This document shows, piece after piece, positions 10,607 through 20,656 of a stretch of DNA of 64,000 nt. Position 1 is the stretch's first letter. Each line of letters starts with the position of its first letter. The translations under genes and the position numbers were made by a program. This DNA is from Novosphingobium silvae (GTDB lineage: Bacteria; Pseudomonadota; Alphaproteobacteria; Sphingomonadales; Sphingomonadaceae). The DNA is taken from positions 124,001 through 188,000 of the forward strand of contig NZ_WVTD01000002.1 of the NCBI RefSeq assembly GCF_009856825.1. The letters run 5' to 3'. The notes beneath the pieces are model-generated. The model had not been told where the DNA came from. It did no database searches and worked only from the letters and a program-made list of their open reading frames with translations.

Positions 10607-12621
10607 TCCGCGGCCTCCGCGAATTCCTCACCGTGCAGCAGCTCCGCCGAACAGCGCTGCATCGTCGCACTGGCGCGGGCGATCGGGTTGGTCATGTAGA
10701 AGTCCTTGATCGGGTAGACGATAGCGCCCGAGGCCGATCCACCACCCGCAGGAAGAGCCTTGCCATACCCGGCGAGGCCCTCGATGCCGAGGGCGGGAAC
10801 AGCAGCTATCATGGCCGCACGCAGCTCGTCGAAGCTGTCGAACCCAACGGTGACACCAAAGGCATCGGCAAGCGCGCGCAGGATCGTCCAGTCTTCGCGC
10901 GCGTCCCCAGGCGCGAAAACTGCCTTGTCGGCGAACTGAACCCGGCCTTCCGTACTGACGTAAGTACCTGCCTTTTCCGTGTAGGCCGAGGCCGGCAGGA
11001 TGACGTCTGCAGCGTGCGCGCCCTTGTCGCCGTGGTGGCCGATGTAGACGATCATCGATCCCGCGAACCCGGCGTAGTCCACTTCGTCCGCACCGAGCGA
11101 GATCAGGACCTTCGGCTTGGCCGCGACCAGATCAGCGATGCCGCCTTCCTGAGCATATCCAAGCATGAGGCCGCCCATCCGGGATGCCGCCATGTGCAGG
11201 ACATTGAAGCCGTTCCATGCAGAGCCGTCCTCCAAAGTGCGGACAAGCTTGAATTGGCCTGCAAGGCCAAGGGCGGCCTCAAGACCGCCACGGCCCAGTG
11301 CCGCTCCACCCACGATCACCGCCGGGCGCTTGGCTTGGCCCAAGGCATTCGAGACGTGACCGGGGAGATTGCCAAGCACCGAGAGATCGTCGCCGATGAA
11401 CTCGCCTCCGAAGGTGGTTTCCCACTCCGGGCCGATCAGGAACACCTTTGCACCGCGCTTCACCGCCTTGCGCAGACGAACGTTGACGGTCGGCGCTTCC
11501 CAGCGGACCATCGAGCCTACGATGAGGATCGTGTCGGCCGATTCGATGTCGTTGAGCGTGGTGTTGAAATTCACCGCCGCCAGGTTTGCGGTGGCGTAAT
11601 TCATACCGGTCTGCCGGCCTTCAAGAAGGCTCGAGCCCAGCGCGCCCACAAGCGCCTTTGCGGCAAACATCGTTTCGCAATCGACCATGTCGCCTGCAAC
11701 TGCGGCAATCGATGCGCCGGGGTTCAGCGTCGACAGTGCAGCGAAAGCCTCGTTCCAGGTCACGGCGACGAGCTTGCCGTCACGGCGCAGGTACGGCTTG
11801 TCGAGGCGGCGCTTCGTCAGACCGTCGATCTGGAAGCGGGCCTTGTCGCTCAGCCACTCTTCGTTCACGTCGTCATTGTTGCGCGGCAGCACCCGCAGCA
11901 CTTCCCGCCCGCGGGCATCGATTCGGATGTTCGAACCGGTCGCATCGGAGACATCGATGCCGAGCGTCTTCTTCAGTTCCCACGGGCGAGCCTCGTAGGC
12001 GTAAGGACGGCTCGTAAGCGCACCGACCGGGCAAAGGTCGATCACGTTGGCGCTCATCTCGTGCTTCGCGGCGTGCTCGAGATACGTGGTGATCTGCATC
12101 GATTCGCCACGGTAGAGCGCCCCGATCTCGTCCACGCCCGCCACTTCTTCCGAGAAGCGCACGCAGCGGGTGCAATGGATGCAGCGCGTCATCTGGGTCT
12201 TGATCAGAGGACCCATGTACTTCTCGGTCACTGCACGCTTGTGCTCGTGGTAACGCGAGCCGCCACGGCCATAAGCCACCGACTGGTCCTGCAGGTCGCA
12301 TTCGCCGCCCTGGTCGCAGATGGGGCAATCGAGCGGGTGGTTGATGAGGAGGAACTCCATCACCCCTTCGCGCGCCTTCTTGACCATCTCGGAGTCGGTG
12401 CGAATTTCCTGACCGTCCGTGGCCGGGAGCGCACAGGAAGCCTGCGGCTTGGGCGGTCCGGGCTTCACCTCGACCAGGCACATCCGGCAGTTGCCGGCGA
12501 TGCTCAGGCGCTCGTGATAGCAGAAGCGCGGGATTTCCTTGCCGGCAAGCTCGCAGGCCTGCAGCACGGTTGCACCGGCCGGGACCTCGAGCTCGACGCC
12601 GTCTACTTTGACTTTCGGCAT
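10603..12621 (-). CDS. nuoG: NADH-quinone oxidoreductase subunit G
   Basis: Iron-sulfur subunit with a molybdopterin-oxidoreductase-like body, 672 residues from the ATG at 12621 ([13 protein letters not shown]). The N-terminal 2Fe-2S motif ([19 protein letters not shown]), the [14 protein letters not shown] cluster site and the [10 protein letters not shown] motif are present. I reject a longer reading from 12714 because it would run into nuoF, and the ATG at 12621 overlaps the nuoF stop by one base (TAATG). This subunit carries several of the clusters that wire electrons from FMN to N2. Confidence 0.96.
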   Translation of the reverse strand: MPKVKVDGVELEVPAGATVLQACELAGKEIPRFCYHERLSIAGNCRMCLVEVKPGPPKPQASCALPATDGQEIRTDSEMVKKAREGVMEFLLINHPLDCPICDQGGECDLQDQSVAYGRGGSRYHEHKRAVTEKYMGPLIKTQMTRCIHCTRCVRFSEEVAGVDEIGALYRGESMQITTYLEHAAKHEMSANVIDLCPVGALTSRPYAYEARPWELKKTLGIDVSDATGSNIRIDARGREVLRVLPRNNDDVNEEWLSDKARFQIDGLTKRRLDKPYLRRDGKLVAVTWNEAFAALSTLNPGASIAAVAGDMVDCETMFAAKALVGALGSSLLEGRQTGMNYATANLAAVNFNTTLNDIESADTILIVGSMVRWEAPTVNVRLRKAVKRGAKVFLIGPEWETTFGGEFIGDDLSVLGNLPGHVSNALGQAKRPAVIVGGAALGRGGLEAALGLAGQFKLVRTLEDGSAWNGFNVLHMAASRMGGLMLGYAQEGGIADLVAAKPKVLISLGADEVDYAGFAGSMIVYIGHHGDKGAHAADVILPASAYTEKAGTYVSTEGRVQFADKAVFAPGDAREDWTILRALADAFGVTVGFDSFDELRAAMIAAVPALGIEGLAGYGKALPAGGGSASGAIVYPIKDFYMTNPIARASATMQRCSAELLHGEEFAEAAE

Positions 12622-13931
12622 TATTCGGCGGCCTCTTGCAGAGATCCATGGCGCTCTTCGATGCGGCGCTCGATCTCGGGGCGGAAGTGCTTGATGAGGC
12701 CCTGGATCGGCCACGCAGCCGCGTCGCCCAGAGCACAGATGGTGTGGCCTTCGACCTGCTTGGTCACCTGCTGCAGCATGTCGATCTCCTCGACATGCGC
12801 ATCACCGGTGCGCAGGCGTTCCATCACGCGCCACATCCAGCCCGTACCTTCGCGGCAGGGCGTGCACTGGCCGCAGCTCTCGTGCTTGTAGAAGTAGGAG
12901 AGGCGCGAGATGGCCCGGACGATGTCGGTGGACTTGTCCATGACGATGACGGCGGCCGTGCCGAGGCCCGATCCGACCGCCTTCAGGCCGTCGAAGTCCA
13001 TCGGAGCGTCCCAGATCTCGGCGGAGGGCACAAGCGGAACCGACGAGCCGCCGGGGATCACCGCCAGCAGGTTGTCGCGGCCGCCCCGGATGCCGCCGCA
13101 GTGACGCTCGATGAGCTCGCTGAACGGGATCGACATCTCTTCCTCGACCACGCAAGGACGGTTCACGTGCCCGCTGATCTGGAAGAGCTTGGTGCCCTTG
13201 TTGTTCTCGCGCCCGAAGGACGAGAACCACGAAGCGCCGCGGCGCAGGATGGTCGGGGCCACCGCGATGGACTCGACATTGTTCACCGTGGTCGGGCAAC
13301 CGTAGAGGCCCGCGCCTGCCGGGAACGGCGGCTTGAGGCGTGGCTGGCCCTTCTTGCCTTCGAGGCTCTCGATCATCGCGGTCTCTTCGCCGCAGATGTA
13401 GGCACCTGCGCCGCGGTGGACGAAGACGTCGAAGTCGTAGCCCGAGCCGCTGGCGTTCCGGCCCAGCAGTCCCGCAGCGTAAGCTTCGTCACGCGCGGCG
13501 AACAGGGTCTCGGCCTCGCGGATGTATTCGCCGCGAATGTAGATGTAGGCAGCCCGTGCTCCCATCGCGAAGCCCGCGACGAGCGCGCCTTCGAGGAGCA
13601 TGTGCGGGTCGTGACGGATGATCTCGCGATCCTTGCACGACCCGGGCTCAGACTCGTCGGCGTTGATGACGAGGAAGCTGGGCTTGGGATTGCCGTTCTG
13701 GTCGAGCGGCGGCTGCTTGGGCATGAAGGACCACTTCATGCCGGTGGGGAAGCCAGCGCCGCCGCGACCGCGAAGGCCAGACGCCTTCATCTCGTCGATG
13801 ATGGCGTCACGACCGCGCTCAATCAGCGCTTTGGTATTGTCCCAGGCGCCGCGCGCCTGCGCTTCCTTCAGGTTCCACGGCTGATAGCCGTAGACATTCG
13901 TGAAGATGCGATCCTTGTCGGCGAGAGCCAT
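12621..13931 (-). CDS. nuoF: NADH-quinone oxidoreductase subunit F (FMN, NADH site)
   Basis: Holds the NADH- and FMN-binding site and cluster N3; 436 residues. Seen: [13 protein letters not shown] for NADH/FMN binding, the FMN region [17 protein letters not shown], and the 4Fe-4S motif [12 protein letters not shown] near residue 350. I start at the ATG at 13931, which overlaps the nuoE stop (TAATG) and gives [14 protein letters not shown] two codons upstream is also in frame but has no reason to be preferred. Confidence 0.97.
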   Translation of the reverse strand: MALADKDRIFTNVYGYQPWNLKEAQARGAWDNTKALIERGRDAIIDEMKASGLRGRGGAGFPTGMKWSFMPKQPPLDQNGNPKPSFLVINADESEPGSCKDREIIRHDPHMLLEGALVAGFAMGARAAYIYIRGEYIREAETLFAARDEAYAAGLLGRNASGSGYDFDVFVHRGAGAYICGEETAMIESLEGKKGQPRLKPPFPAGAGLYGCPTTVNNVESIAVAPTILRRGASWFSSFGRENNKGTKLFQISGHVNRPCVVEEEMSIPFSELIERHCGGIRGGRDNLLAVIPGGSSVPLVPSAEIWDAPMDFDGLKAVGSGLGTAAVIVMDKSTDIVRAISRLSYFYKHESCGQCTPCREGTGWMWRVMERLRTGDAHVEEIDMLQQVTKQVEGHTICALGDAAAWPIQGLIKHFRPEIERRIEERHGSLQEAAE

Positions 13932-14599
13932 TACCACTCACTCCGGTAGTCATGGTTGGCGGTGATCATGGCCGCAAGGTTGGTCGGCTCGCCAACCGGT
14001 TCGACGGTGTGGCGTGCCGGGTCCTGCGTTCCGGCTTTCGGAGTCTCGCCGCGGGCAAGCGCGTCCAGTACCGCGTCCATGCGCTCGGGCGTGAGGTCTT
14101 CGTAGTTGTCGTCGTTGATCTGGACCATCGGCGCAGACGCGCAGTTGCCCATGCACTCGACTTCCGTGAACGACCACATGCCGTCGGCGGTCGTGTGACC
14201 CTTCTTCATGCCACGCTTCTTGCACGTCTCGATGATGTCGTCCGACCCGCGCAGCATGCAAGGCGTCGTGCCGCAGACCTGCACGTGGAAACGGCCGATC
14301 GGCGCAATGTTGTACATCGTGTAGAACGAGGCGACCTCGACCACGCGAATGATCGGCATGTCGAGTTCGCGGGCTACGAATTCCATCACCGGGATCGGCA
14401 GCCACCCTTGCGTGTTCAGCTCGGCCCCGACCTGCCGCTGGGCGAGATCGAGCAAAGGCATGACCGCCGAACGCTGACGCCCTTCGGGGTAGCGCGCGAC
14501 GATGTCCTTCGCCTTGGCGGCGTTCGCCTCGGTCCAGGCAAAATTGCCCCAACGCGCCCGCAATTCGGGCGTATCGGGTTCGATAAAGCGATCAGCCAT
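13931..14599 (-). CDS. nuoE: NADH-quinone oxidoreductase subunit E
   Basis: Thioredoxin-fold 2Fe-2S subunit (24-kDa subunit, cluster N1a), 222 residues. The four cluster cysteines are in [10 protein letters not shown] and in [13 protein letters not shown]-terminal extension of about 50 residues after [14 protein letters not shown] is low in conservation and rich in Pro, Thr and Asn. Its ATG lies 8 nt inside the preceding small membrane-protein gene, so the two are probably translationally coupled. Confidence 0.97.
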   Translation of the reverse strand: MADRFIEPDTPELRARWGNFAWTEANAAKAKDIVARYPEGRQRSAVMPLLDLAQRQVGAELNTQGWLPIPVMEFVARELDMPIIRVVEVASFYTMYNIAPIGRFHVQVCGTTPCMLRGSDDIIETCKKRGMKKGHTTADGMWSFTEVECMGNCASAPMVQINDDNYEDLTPERMDAVLDALARGETPKAGTQDPARHTVEPVGEPTNLAAMITANHDYRSEW

Positions 14600-14795
14600 G
14601 CTTACCTCTGCGCTTCAGCCACTGATCCTGGCCGAAAAAGAAAATCTCGAAACCGCCGATTGCGGTCGCCAGCATCGCGATGGTCGGAGAAGGCTCGATC
14701 CCGGCCCAGATCACCACGAAGTAGAGGCCCACCAGGAACAGCCCGGTCAGGCTTGCCCAGATGCGGATCATGTCTACCGTGTTGTACTTCGTCAT
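14592..14795 (-). CDS. Small two-helix membrane protein within the nuo operon
   Basis: Unrecognised 67-residue protein. After MTKYNTVDMIRIW there are two hydrophobic stretches, about residues 13-32 (ASLTGLFLVGLYFVVIWAGI) and 36-54 (SPTIAMLATAIGGFEIFFFG), then a basic tail (KRRG). The ATG at 14795 has a GGAG-type ribosome site 10 nt upstream. The gene lies 17 nt after the SnoaL-like gene and overlaps the nuoE start by 8 nt, so it must be co-transcribed with complex I. It could be an accessory or assembly factor for complex I, but this rests only on context. Confidence 0.72.
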   Translation of the reverse strand: MTKYNTVDMIRIWASLTGLFLVGLYFVVIWAGIEPSPTIAMLATAIGGFEIFFFGQDQWLKRRGKHG

Positions 14796-14812
14796 CGGCC
14801 CCACTCCCACGC

Positions 14813-15163
14813 TTACCGGATGAACTCGACGCGAGAGCAAAGCTCGCCCTCGAAACTGTAGACGGCGACCACTTCAAACGGTTCGACGAACGCCGAACCG
14901 TCGGCGGCGGCCCCCCGCGTGACATGCTCGCGCATCAGCACATAGCTGCCGATCTGCTGAGCATCGATGATCTCGGCCCTGTTCTCGGGCCAGCGGGCGA
15001 ACGCGGCGGCGAGGCCCGACCGGGTGCCCTCCTTGCCTTCCCGCACGACATCGCCGCGGTAGTTCGCCTCGCAAGCGCCCTCGGTCATGTACGAGACGTA
15101 CTGGTCCACGTCCTGCGCATTGTAGGCGGCGATCATTGCCCTGGCAGTAGCGAGATTGCTCAC
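14813..15163 (-). CDS. SnoaL/NTF2-like fold protein within the nuo operon
   Basis: 116-residue soluble protein resembling the SnoaL-like (nuclear transport factor 2) superfamily: N-terminal helix [20 protein letters not shown], a central [13 protein letters not shown] segment, and a strand-rich C-terminal half ending in [18 protein letters not shown]. Such proteins are small steroid-isomerase-like barrels with many functions, often without a known one. I start at the GTG at 15163, because it overlaps the nuoD stop as GTGA; an in-frame GTG at 15172 is an alternative. Its place between nuoD and nuoE suggests a link to complex I, but no substrate can be inferred. Confidence 0.75.
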   Translation of the reverse strand: MSNLATARAMIAAYNAQDVDQYVSYMTEGACEANYRGDVVREGKEGTRSGLAAAFARWPENRAEIIDAQQIGSYVLMREHVTRGAAADGSAFVEPFEVVAVYSFEGELCSRVEFIR

Positions 15164-16371
15164 CGGTCGCACTCCCCGAACACGACGTCGATCGCGCCCA
15201 GGATGGCGGTGGCGTCCGGCAGCATGTGCCCCTTGGACATGAAGTCCATCGCCTGCAGGTGGCTGAACGCGGTCGGCCTGATCTTGCAGCGATAGGGTTT
15301 GTTCGATCCATCGGAGACAAGATAGACGCCGAATTCGCCCTTCGGACTTTCGGTCGCCACGTATACTTCGCCCGCCGGAACGTGGAAGCCTTCAGTGTAG
15401 AGTTTGAAGTGGTGGATCAGCGATTCCATCGAGCTTTTCATCTCGGCGCGCTTGGGGGGCACGACCTTCCTATCACTCGAAGCGATGGGGCCTTCCGGTA
15501 TCTCGCGCAGGCACTGCTTCATGATGCGCGCGGACTGACGGACTTCTTCGACCCGAACCATAAACCGGTCGTAGCAGTCCGAAGCAGTGCCCACAGGCAC
15601 CTCGAAGTCCATGCGATCGTAGACGTCGTAAGGCTGGCTCTTGCGCAGGTCCCAAGGGACGCCAGCAGCGCGGATCATCGGGCCCGAGAAGCCCCAGGCC
15701 AGCGCATCTTCCTTCGAGACGATGGCGATGTCGACGTTACGCTGCTTGAAGATGCGATTGTCGACGACGAGGCTCATCGCATCCTCGAACAGGCGCGGCA
15801 GGCGAGTGTCGAGCCAGTCCGCGATGTCGGTCAGCAGCTTGAGCGGTACGTCCTGGTGCACGCCGCCGGGACGGTACCAGGCGGAATGCATGCGGGCGCC
15901 CGACGCGCGCTCGAAGAAGTTGAGACAATCCTCGCGGATCTCGAACAGCCACAGGTTCGGCGTCATCGCGCCTACGTCCATGACGTGCGATCCCATGTTG
16001 AGCATGTGGTTGCAGATGCGCGTCAGCTCGGAGAACAGGACGCGCAGGTATTGCGCACGCAGCGGCACCTCGAGGTTCAGCAGCTTCTCGACGGCAAGGA
16101 CGTACGAGTGCTCCATAGCGAGCGGAGAGCAGTAGTCCAGGCGGTCGAAGTACGGCAGCGCCTGGAGGTACGTCTTGTGCTCGATCAGCTTCTCGGTGCC
16201 GCGGTGGAGCAGGCCCACGTGCGGATCGATACGCTCGATGATCTCGCCGTCCAACTCCATGACCATGCGCAGAACGCCGTGCGCCGCCGGGTGCTGAGGC
16301 CCGAAGTTGATGGTGTAATTGGTGATGACATCGTCACCGGTGGTCGGCGACTGTTCAAGCTGCATGCTCAT
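15160..16371 (-). CDS. nuoD: NADH-quinone oxidoreductase subunit D
   Basis: 49-kDa subunit forming the quinone-reduction site with nuoB, 403 residues. Seen: [14 protein letters not shown] with the catalytic His region, [15 protein letters not shown], and the C-terminal ending [13 protein letters not shown] (here [10 protein letters not shown]). NuoC and NuoD are separate genes, unlike the fused NuoCD of E. coli. It follows nuoC by 2 nt and overlaps the SnoaL-like gene by 4 nt. Confidence 0.98.
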   Translation of the reverse strand: MSMQLEQSPTTGDDVITNYTINFGPQHPAAHGVLRMVMELDGEIIERIDPHVGLLHRGTEKLIEHKTYLQALPYFDRLDYCSPLAMEHSYVLAVEKLLNLEVPLRAQYLRVLFSELTRICNHMLNMGSHVMDVGAMTPNLWLFEIREDCLNFFERASGARMHSAWYRPGGVHQDVPLKLLTDIADWLDTRLPRLFEDAMSLVVDNRIFKQRNVDIAIVSKEDALAWGFSGPMIRAAGVPWDLRKSQPYDVYDRMDFEVPVGTASDCYDRFMVRVEEVRQSARIMKQCLREIPEGPIASSDRKVVPPKRAEMKSSMESLIHHFKLYTEGFHVPAGEVYVATESPKGEFGVYLVSDGSNKPYRCKIRPTAFSHLQAMDFMSKGHMLPDATAILGAIDVVFGECDR

Positions 16372-16373
16372 GT

Positions 16374-17267
16374 TCAGCTTCCCTCCGGCGCAGAGCCGGA
16401 ACCTTCCTTTGCGGCGGAGCCACCGGTCGCGCCGCGATCGGGGCGATCACCGGTCGGCTCGGGCGCACCGGGCTCAGCCTTGTCGGTGGTGACAGGCGCC
16501 GGATCACCGCCGCCCTGCCCGGCAACTGTTCCCGTGGGAGCAGCCGGAGCGACCTTGTCCGCTGCCTTCTCGTTCGCCTTCTCACCAGCGCCCGTATCGG
16601 CCTTCGTCTCGGTGACCTTCTTTTCCTCGACCGGCGGAGTGGCAGGCTTTTCAGCCGCCTTCTCGTCTCCCGGAAGGACGTAGTCGGCACCTTCCCACGG
16701 GCTCATGAAGTCGAAGCTGCGCAGGTCCTGCGCAAGCTTCACCGGCTCGTACACGACGCGCTTGTCCTCTTCGGAATAGCGCAGCTCGGTGTAGCCCGTC
16801 AGCGGGAAGTCCTTGCGGAACGGATGGCCCTCGAACCCGTAGTCGGTGAGGATGCGGCGAAGGTCGTTGTTTCCGGCGAAGATCACGCCGTACATGTCGA
16901 AAACTTCGCGCTCCAGCCATCCGGCGACGGGCCACAGCGTGGTGACAGTCGGCACCGGAGTGTTCTCAGCGGCGCAGACCTTCACCAGCAGGCGATGGTT
17001 CTTCGTCACCGACAGCAGCATGTACACGACTTCGAAGCGCTCGGCCCTCGAGGGGTAGTCGACGCCGGCGATCTCCATCAGCTGCTGGTAGCCGAAGTCG
17101 TCGCGCAGGCTACGCAGGGCGTTCTCGATCTCGGCACGCTCGACAGTGAGCACGATCTCGCCGTGATCCTCCTTCGAGGCGACGACCTTTGCGCCCAACG
17201 CACCGGTCAAGGCCTCGCGCACGCCCTCGTTGGAGGCAAAGCGGGGAGCGGAATGCAGAACGGTCAT
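16374..17267 (-). CDS. nuoC: NADH-quinone oxidoreductase subunit C with long low-complexity tail
   Basis: 30-kDa subunit of the peripheral arm, 297 residues. The conserved core occupies about residues 1-205, with [41 protein letters not shown] and the ending [16 protein letters not shown]. The remaining roughly 95 residues form a tail rich in Ala, Lys, Pro, Glu and Gly with no visible fold. Typical NuoC is about 200 residues, so the tail is an addition. The reading frame has normal high-GC codon use, which argues against a frameshift artefact. Confidence 0.95.
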   Translation of the reverse strand: MTVLHSAPRFASNEGVREALTGALGAKVVASKEDHGEIVLTVERAEIENALRSLRDDFGYQQLMEIAGVDYPSRAERFEVVYMLLSVTKNHRLLVKVCAAENTPVPTVTTLWPVAGWLEREVFDMYGVIFAGNNDLRRILTDYGFEGHPFRKDFPLTGYTELRYSEEDKRVVYEPVKLAQDLRSFDFMSPWEGADYVLPGDEKAAEKPATPPVEEKKVTETKADTGAGEKANEKAADKVAPAAPTGTVAGQGGGDPAPVTTDKAEPGAPEPTGDRPDRGATGGSAAKEGSGSAPEGS

Positions 17268-17273
17268 CTCGCC

Positions 17274-17849
17274 TTACCTCTCCACCGTGCCGACGCGGCG
17301 GATCTTGCGCTGGAGCTGCATCACGCCATAGAGCAGCGCTTCCGCAGTCGGCGGGCAGCCCGGGACATAGATGTCCACCGGCACGATCCGGTCGCAGCCG
17401 CGCACCACCGAATAGCTGTAGTGATAGTAGCCGCCGCCATTGGCGCAGCTACCCATCGAAATGACGTACTTGGGCTCCGACATCTGGTCGTAGACCTTGC
17501 GAAGCGCAGGCGCCATCTTGTTGCACAGCGTACCCGCAACGATCATCACGTCCGACTGGCGCGGGGAAGCGCGAGGCGCGGCGCCGAAGCGCTCCATATC
17601 GTAGCGAGGCATGTTCACGTGGATCATCTCCACCGCGCAGCAGGCGAGGCCGAAGGTCATCCACCAGAGCGAGCCGGTACGGGCCCACTGGAACAGCTCT
17701 TCGGTGCTGGTGACGAGGAAGCCCTTGTCGGAGACTTCCTGGTTAAGGTCCTTGAAGAACGACTGGTCCGGTGCGGTGACCGCACCTGCGGGGCCAGGGT
17801 GGGCGGCGCGGGCCAGAGGCTGGCCGGCAGAGTTCACGAGCGTGCTCAT
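17274..17849 (-). CDS. nuoB: NADH-quinone oxidoreductase subunit B
   Basis: PSST homologue carrying cluster N2, the last iron-sulfur centre before quinone; 191 residues. The cluster ligands are visible in [12 protein letters not shown], in [15 protein letters not shown] and in [18 protein letters not shown]. The start at the ATG at 17849 overlaps the nuoA stop as ATGA; an in-frame upstream ATG would intrude into nuoA. The N-terminal extension before [16 protein letters not shown] is of the length common in alphaproteobacteria. Confidence 0.97.
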   Translation of the reverse strand: MSTLVNSAGQPLARAAHPGPAGAVTAPDQSFFKDLNQEVSDKGFLVTSTEELFQWARTGSLWWMTFGLACCAVEMIHVNMPRYDMERFGAAPRASPRQSDVMIVAGTLCNKMAPALRKVYDQMSEPKYVISMGSCANGGGYYHYSYSVVRGCDRIVPVDIYVPGCPPTAEALLYGVMQLQRKIRRVGTVER

Positions 17850-18220
17850 TCCCAGTCCAGAGCTCCCTTCTTCCATGCATAGGCGAGGCCGATCGCGAGC
17901 TCGCCTAGGAACACCATCATCGTCAGCCAGCCGGCCCAGCCGGTGACATCGAGCGAGACGGCCCAGGGGAACAGGAAGGCGGCTTCAAGGTCGAAAATGA
18001 TGAACAGGATCGCGACCAGGTAGAAGCGGACGTCGAATTGGCTGCGCGGATCCTCGAACGCGGGGAAGCCGCATTCATATTCGCTGTTCTTGTCAGCGTT
18101 GGGCTGGTGCGTGCCGGTCAGGCGCGCGACGCCCATCGGCAGGAACACGATCACCGACGAAAGCCCCAGCGCGATGACCAGGAAAATCAGGATCGGCAGG
18201 TATTGTGACAGATCGGTCAA
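17846..18220 (-). CDS. nuoA: NADH-quinone oxidoreductase subunit A
   Basis: Complex I membrane subunit (ND3 homologue), 124 residues and three transmembrane helices, first gene of the operon. The switch loop with its conserved Cys is seen as [20 protein letters not shown], and the second and third helices as [20 protein letters not shown]. The start codon is a TTG at 18220, with a GAGG-type ribosome site about 11 nt upstream. All downstream nuo genes run on the same strand, with overlaps or gaps of at most about 30 nt. Confidence 0.96.
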   Translation of the reverse strand: MTDLSQYLPILIFLVIALGLSSVIVFLPMGVARLTGTHQPNADKNSEYECGFPAFEDPRSQFDVRFYLVAILFIIFDLEAAFLFPWAVSLDVTGWAGWLTMMVFLGELAIGLAYAWKKGALDWE

Positions 18221-18658
18221 TGGTCTCTTGCCTCATACCGGATGCGACTTCGACGGACTCGAGAGGGTCATGGGCGAATGCCGTCAAGTTGGGCGCGCTC
18301 TTAGGCCAGCCCTCCCTGCGCCGCAAGGTGCACAGTCGGATAAATCCGTCCATTTGCATTGCGATGCAACAGGAACACGGCCTACGCCAACCGTAAAAGG
18401 CCGAAACATCGAGGGTGTCGCGATTTGCGCAATCACGCTGCGCGTGCGGCGCAACCTCAACGCGACATCCAGTGGAAACAAAGTCGAGGTCTCGGCTCTC
18501 GCACTACCGCTCGTGGGCAAAACGAGAGCCTCCATCTCACACGAAAAGTCGTTTCGGCGATAAGCGGGCAGCTGGTTGGTCATCAAAGCGTCGCATCATT
18601 GCAATCAGGTCCCCCCAACATTATTCGAACATTCGACATTAAGTGCGAAAGGCAATTC
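18221..18658. other. 438-bp divergent intergenic region between nuoA and thiolase gene
   Basis: No gene is visible in this AT-richer stretch. It must contain the nuo operon promoter (minus strand) and the thiolase promoter (plus strand), but I could not identify a convincing -35/-10 pair for either. It contains the inverted repeat at 18354-18369, which is listed separately. No tRNA-like or riboswitch-like signature was recognised. Confidence 0.6.
18354..18369. promoter_or_regulatory. Candidate operator: 6-bp arms around 4 bp
   Basis: The sequence TTGCAT-TGCG-ATGCAA is an inverted repeat with perfect 6-bp arms, 134 nt upstream of the nuoA start and 290 nt upstream of the thiolase start. The dimer-site geometry is typical for helix-turn-helix regulators. 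Binding is inferred only from the symmetry. Confidence 0.3.
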
Positions 18659-19852
18659 ATGGCGCAGATCTCCGCATCCGACCCGATCGTCATTCTTTCC
18701 TCTGCCCGCACGCCGATGGGAGGCCTGCAAGGGGTTTTCGCGGATGTGTCCGCAACGGATCTCGGAGCGACAGCCGTGAAGGCGGCGGTCGAACGCGCCG
18801 GGGTGGCTGGCGAGGATATCGAGCGCATCTACATGGGATGCGTGCTGTCGGCAGGCCTGGGGCAGGCCCCGGCTCGCCAGGCTGCGATCAAGGCTGGCCT
18901 TCCCACGTCGGTGCAGGCGACCACGGTGAACAAGGTCTGTGGATCGGGCATGCAGACCGTCATCATGGGCGCGGAAGCGCTCGCCTCAGGCTCGCTCGAC
19001 TTCGTGGTCGCCGGCGGCATGGAGTCGATGACCAATGCTCCCTACCTGTCGAAGAAGCACCGCTCGGGCGCGCGGGCCGGACATGACACCATGTACGATC
19101 ACATGTTCCTGGATGGGCTTGAAGATGCTTACGACGGTGGGTCGATGGGCTCCTTCGCCCAGTGCACCGCCGACGAGTACCAGCTCACCCGCGAGCATCA
19201 GGACGACTATGCAATCGAGTCGCTGCGCCGCGCTCAGGAAGCCATCGACACGGGCGCATTCTCGGACGAAATCGTTCCCGTGACCGTCAAGACCCGTAAG
19301 GGCGAAGTCGTTGTGGCGACCGACGAGCAGCCCGGCAAGGGCAATCCCGAGAAGATCCGCATGCTGAAGGCCGCCTTCGCGAAGGAGGGCACCATCACTG
19401 CGGCCAGTTCCAGTTCCATCTCCGATGGCGCTGCTGCAGTCGTGCTGACCCGCAAGAGCGTTGCGGAGGCTCGTGGACTTGGCCCGGTTGCGACGGTCGT
19501 GGGTGTGGCCGCCCACGCTCACGAGCCTGCCAAGTTCACGACGGCGCCAGTGGGTGCGATCACCAAGCTGATGGACAAGGTAGGCTGGCAGCTCTCGGAC
19601 GTGGACCTGTTCGAAGTGAACGAGGCCTTCGCATGCGTCGCGATGTTCGCGATGCATGACCTTGGGATCCCTCACGATAAGGTCAACATCCATGGTGGCG
19701 CGACCGCGCTGGGCCATCCGATCGGAGCGTCCGGCACCCGCATCATCGTCACCCTGATCAACGCTCTCAAGGAGAAGGGCTTGAAGAAGGGCGTCGCGTC
19801 GCTCTGCATCGGCGGAGGCGAAGCGACAGCGATCGCCATCGAGCTCGCCTGA
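18659..19852 (+). CDS. Acetyl-CoA C-acetyltransferase (thiolase)
   Basis: 397-residue thiolase II family enzyme that condenses or cleaves acetoacetyl-CoA. The active-site Cys is in VNKVCGSGMQ near residue 89, the second region is NEAFACV, the His in GGATALGHPIGASG, and the C-terminal Cys in SLCIGGGEA. The chosen ATG gives MAQISASDPIVILSSARTP, the usual N-terminus; upstream in-frame codons lie in non-coding-looking DNA. It stands alone, without phaB or phaC beside it, so a role in beta-oxidation, ketone or PHB metabolism cannot be decided. A strong terminator follows. Confidence 0.95.
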   Translation: MAQISASDPIVILSSARTPMGGLQGVFADVSATDLGATAVKAAVERAGVAGEDIERIYMGCVLSAGLGQAPARQAAIKAGLPTSVQATTVNKVCGSGMQTVIMGAEALASGSLDFVVAGGMESMTNAPYLSKKHRSGARAGHDTMYDHMFLDGLEDAYDGGSMGSFAQCTADEYQLTREHQDDYAIESLRRAQEAIDTGAFSDEIVPVTVKTRKGEVVVATDEQPGKGNPEKIRMLKAAFAKEGTITAASSSSISDGAAAVVLTRKSVAEARGLGPVATVVGVAAHAHEPAKFTTAPVGAITKLMDKVGWQLSDVDLFEVNEAFACVAMFAMHDLGIPHDKVNIHGGATALGHPIGASGTRIIVTLINALKEKGLKKGVASLCIGGGEATAIAIELA

Positions 19853-19870
19853 ACTTCCCGACCTTTATGA

Positions 19871-19906
19871 AAAACCCCCGCCCAGTCGGCGGGGGTTTTC
19901 TTTTTT
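19871..19906. terminator. Bidirectional Rho-independent terminator
   Basis: A perfect 12-bp stem (AAAACCCCCGCC / GGCGGGGGTTTT) with a 5-nt loop is followed by TTTTCTTTTTT on the plus strand, and is preceded by A-rich sequence that gives a T-run on the minus strand. It lies between the converging thiolase gene and the YceI-like gene, and can serve both. Confidence 0.92.
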
Positions 19907-19924
19907 CCGACAGATCGCAACCGC

Positions 19925-20539
19925 TCAGGAAGGCTGCTTCTCGAAGGCTGCAGTGATGGACAGGACTGTCTCGTCGCTGACCAGTGGAGCATATTTGCTC
20001 ACGCCGAACTCGGTGCGCTTGATGGTGCCGGTGGCGTTGAACCCGAGAGTGTACGCCTTGTTCATCGGGTTGACCGCCGCGGCCTTGAACGTCGCCTTGA
20101 GCGTGACCGGGCGGGTCACGCCATGCAGTGTCAGGTTCCCGGTAACGTCAGCGGAACTGGCTCCGGTCTTGACCACTTTGGTGGAGACGAAGCGCATGGT
20201 AGGGAACTTGGCCGCATCCAGCCATTCCGCTCCCACCAGTTCCTCGTCGAGCTTCGCGTTGGTCGTCGAGACCGTGGAAACGGGTACAGTCACATCCAGC
20301 TTGGTTGCAGACAGCGACTTGGGATCAAGCGAGAGAGTGCCTGCAGCGCCCGGGAAAGTGCCGAAGAATTCGCTGATCCCGAAGTGATCGACGGTGAAAC
20401 GAACCAGGCTGTGCGAGGTGTCCAGCCTGTATGCTCCAGCCTCGATCTGCGCAGCGTTCGTGTTGGCCTGCTGCGCGACGAGAGGTGCGGCTACTACGAA
20501 CGAGGCGGCCAGGAAGGCCGATGCTAGGATACGCTTCAT
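19925..20539 (-). CDS. YceI family secreted lipid-binding protein
   Basis: 204-residue protein with a Sec signal peptide (MKRILASAFLAASFVVAAPLVAQ) and then the YceI beta-barrel pattern: YRLDTSHSLVRFTVDHFG, a KLDVTVPVSTVSTTNAKLDE block, and VTGNLTLHGVTRPVTL. Family members bind isoprenoid or other apolar ligands in the periplasm. The ATG at 20539 has GGAG 8 nt upstream; a TTG one codon earlier is less likely. It shares the bidirectional terminator with the thiolase gene. Confidence 0.92.
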   Translation of the reverse strand: MKRILASAFLAASFVVAAPLVAQQANTNAAQIEAGAYRLDTSHSLVRFTVDHFGISEFFGTFPGAAGTLSLDPKSLSATKLDVTVPVSTVSTTNAKLDEELVGAEWLDAAKFPTMRFVSTKVVKTGASSADVTGNLTLHGVTRPVTLKATFKAAAVNPMNKAYTLGFNATGTIKRTEFGVSKYAPLVSDETVLSITAAFEKQPS

Positions 20540-20589
20540 CAAAGAATCTCCACGATTGATAGGCAGATGCCCCGCAGAGTTCCCATTCG

Positions 20590-20604
20590 GGCGGCATTGC
20601 CGCC
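20590..20604. promoter_or_regulatory. Palindromic operator candidate upstream of YceI-like gene
   Basis: GGCGGCA-T-TGCCGCC has perfect 7-bp arms with one central base. The loop would be too short for an RNA hairpin, so a protein-binding site is more likely. It lies about 50 nt upstream of the YceI start. The binding protein is unknown. Confidence 0.35.
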
Positions 20605-20656
20605 AGCCGGATAAACTCGTTCCTTATGTTCAACTATTTGGAACGGTGGTCTAGTT

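Noticed and set aside
10633..12891. A long open frame (about 750 codons) antisense to nuoG and the end of nuoF
   Set aside because: In high-GC DNA the complementary frame of a real gene often stays open; the translation is rich in Arg, His and Ala with no family motif, while the opposite strand encodes textbook NuoG.
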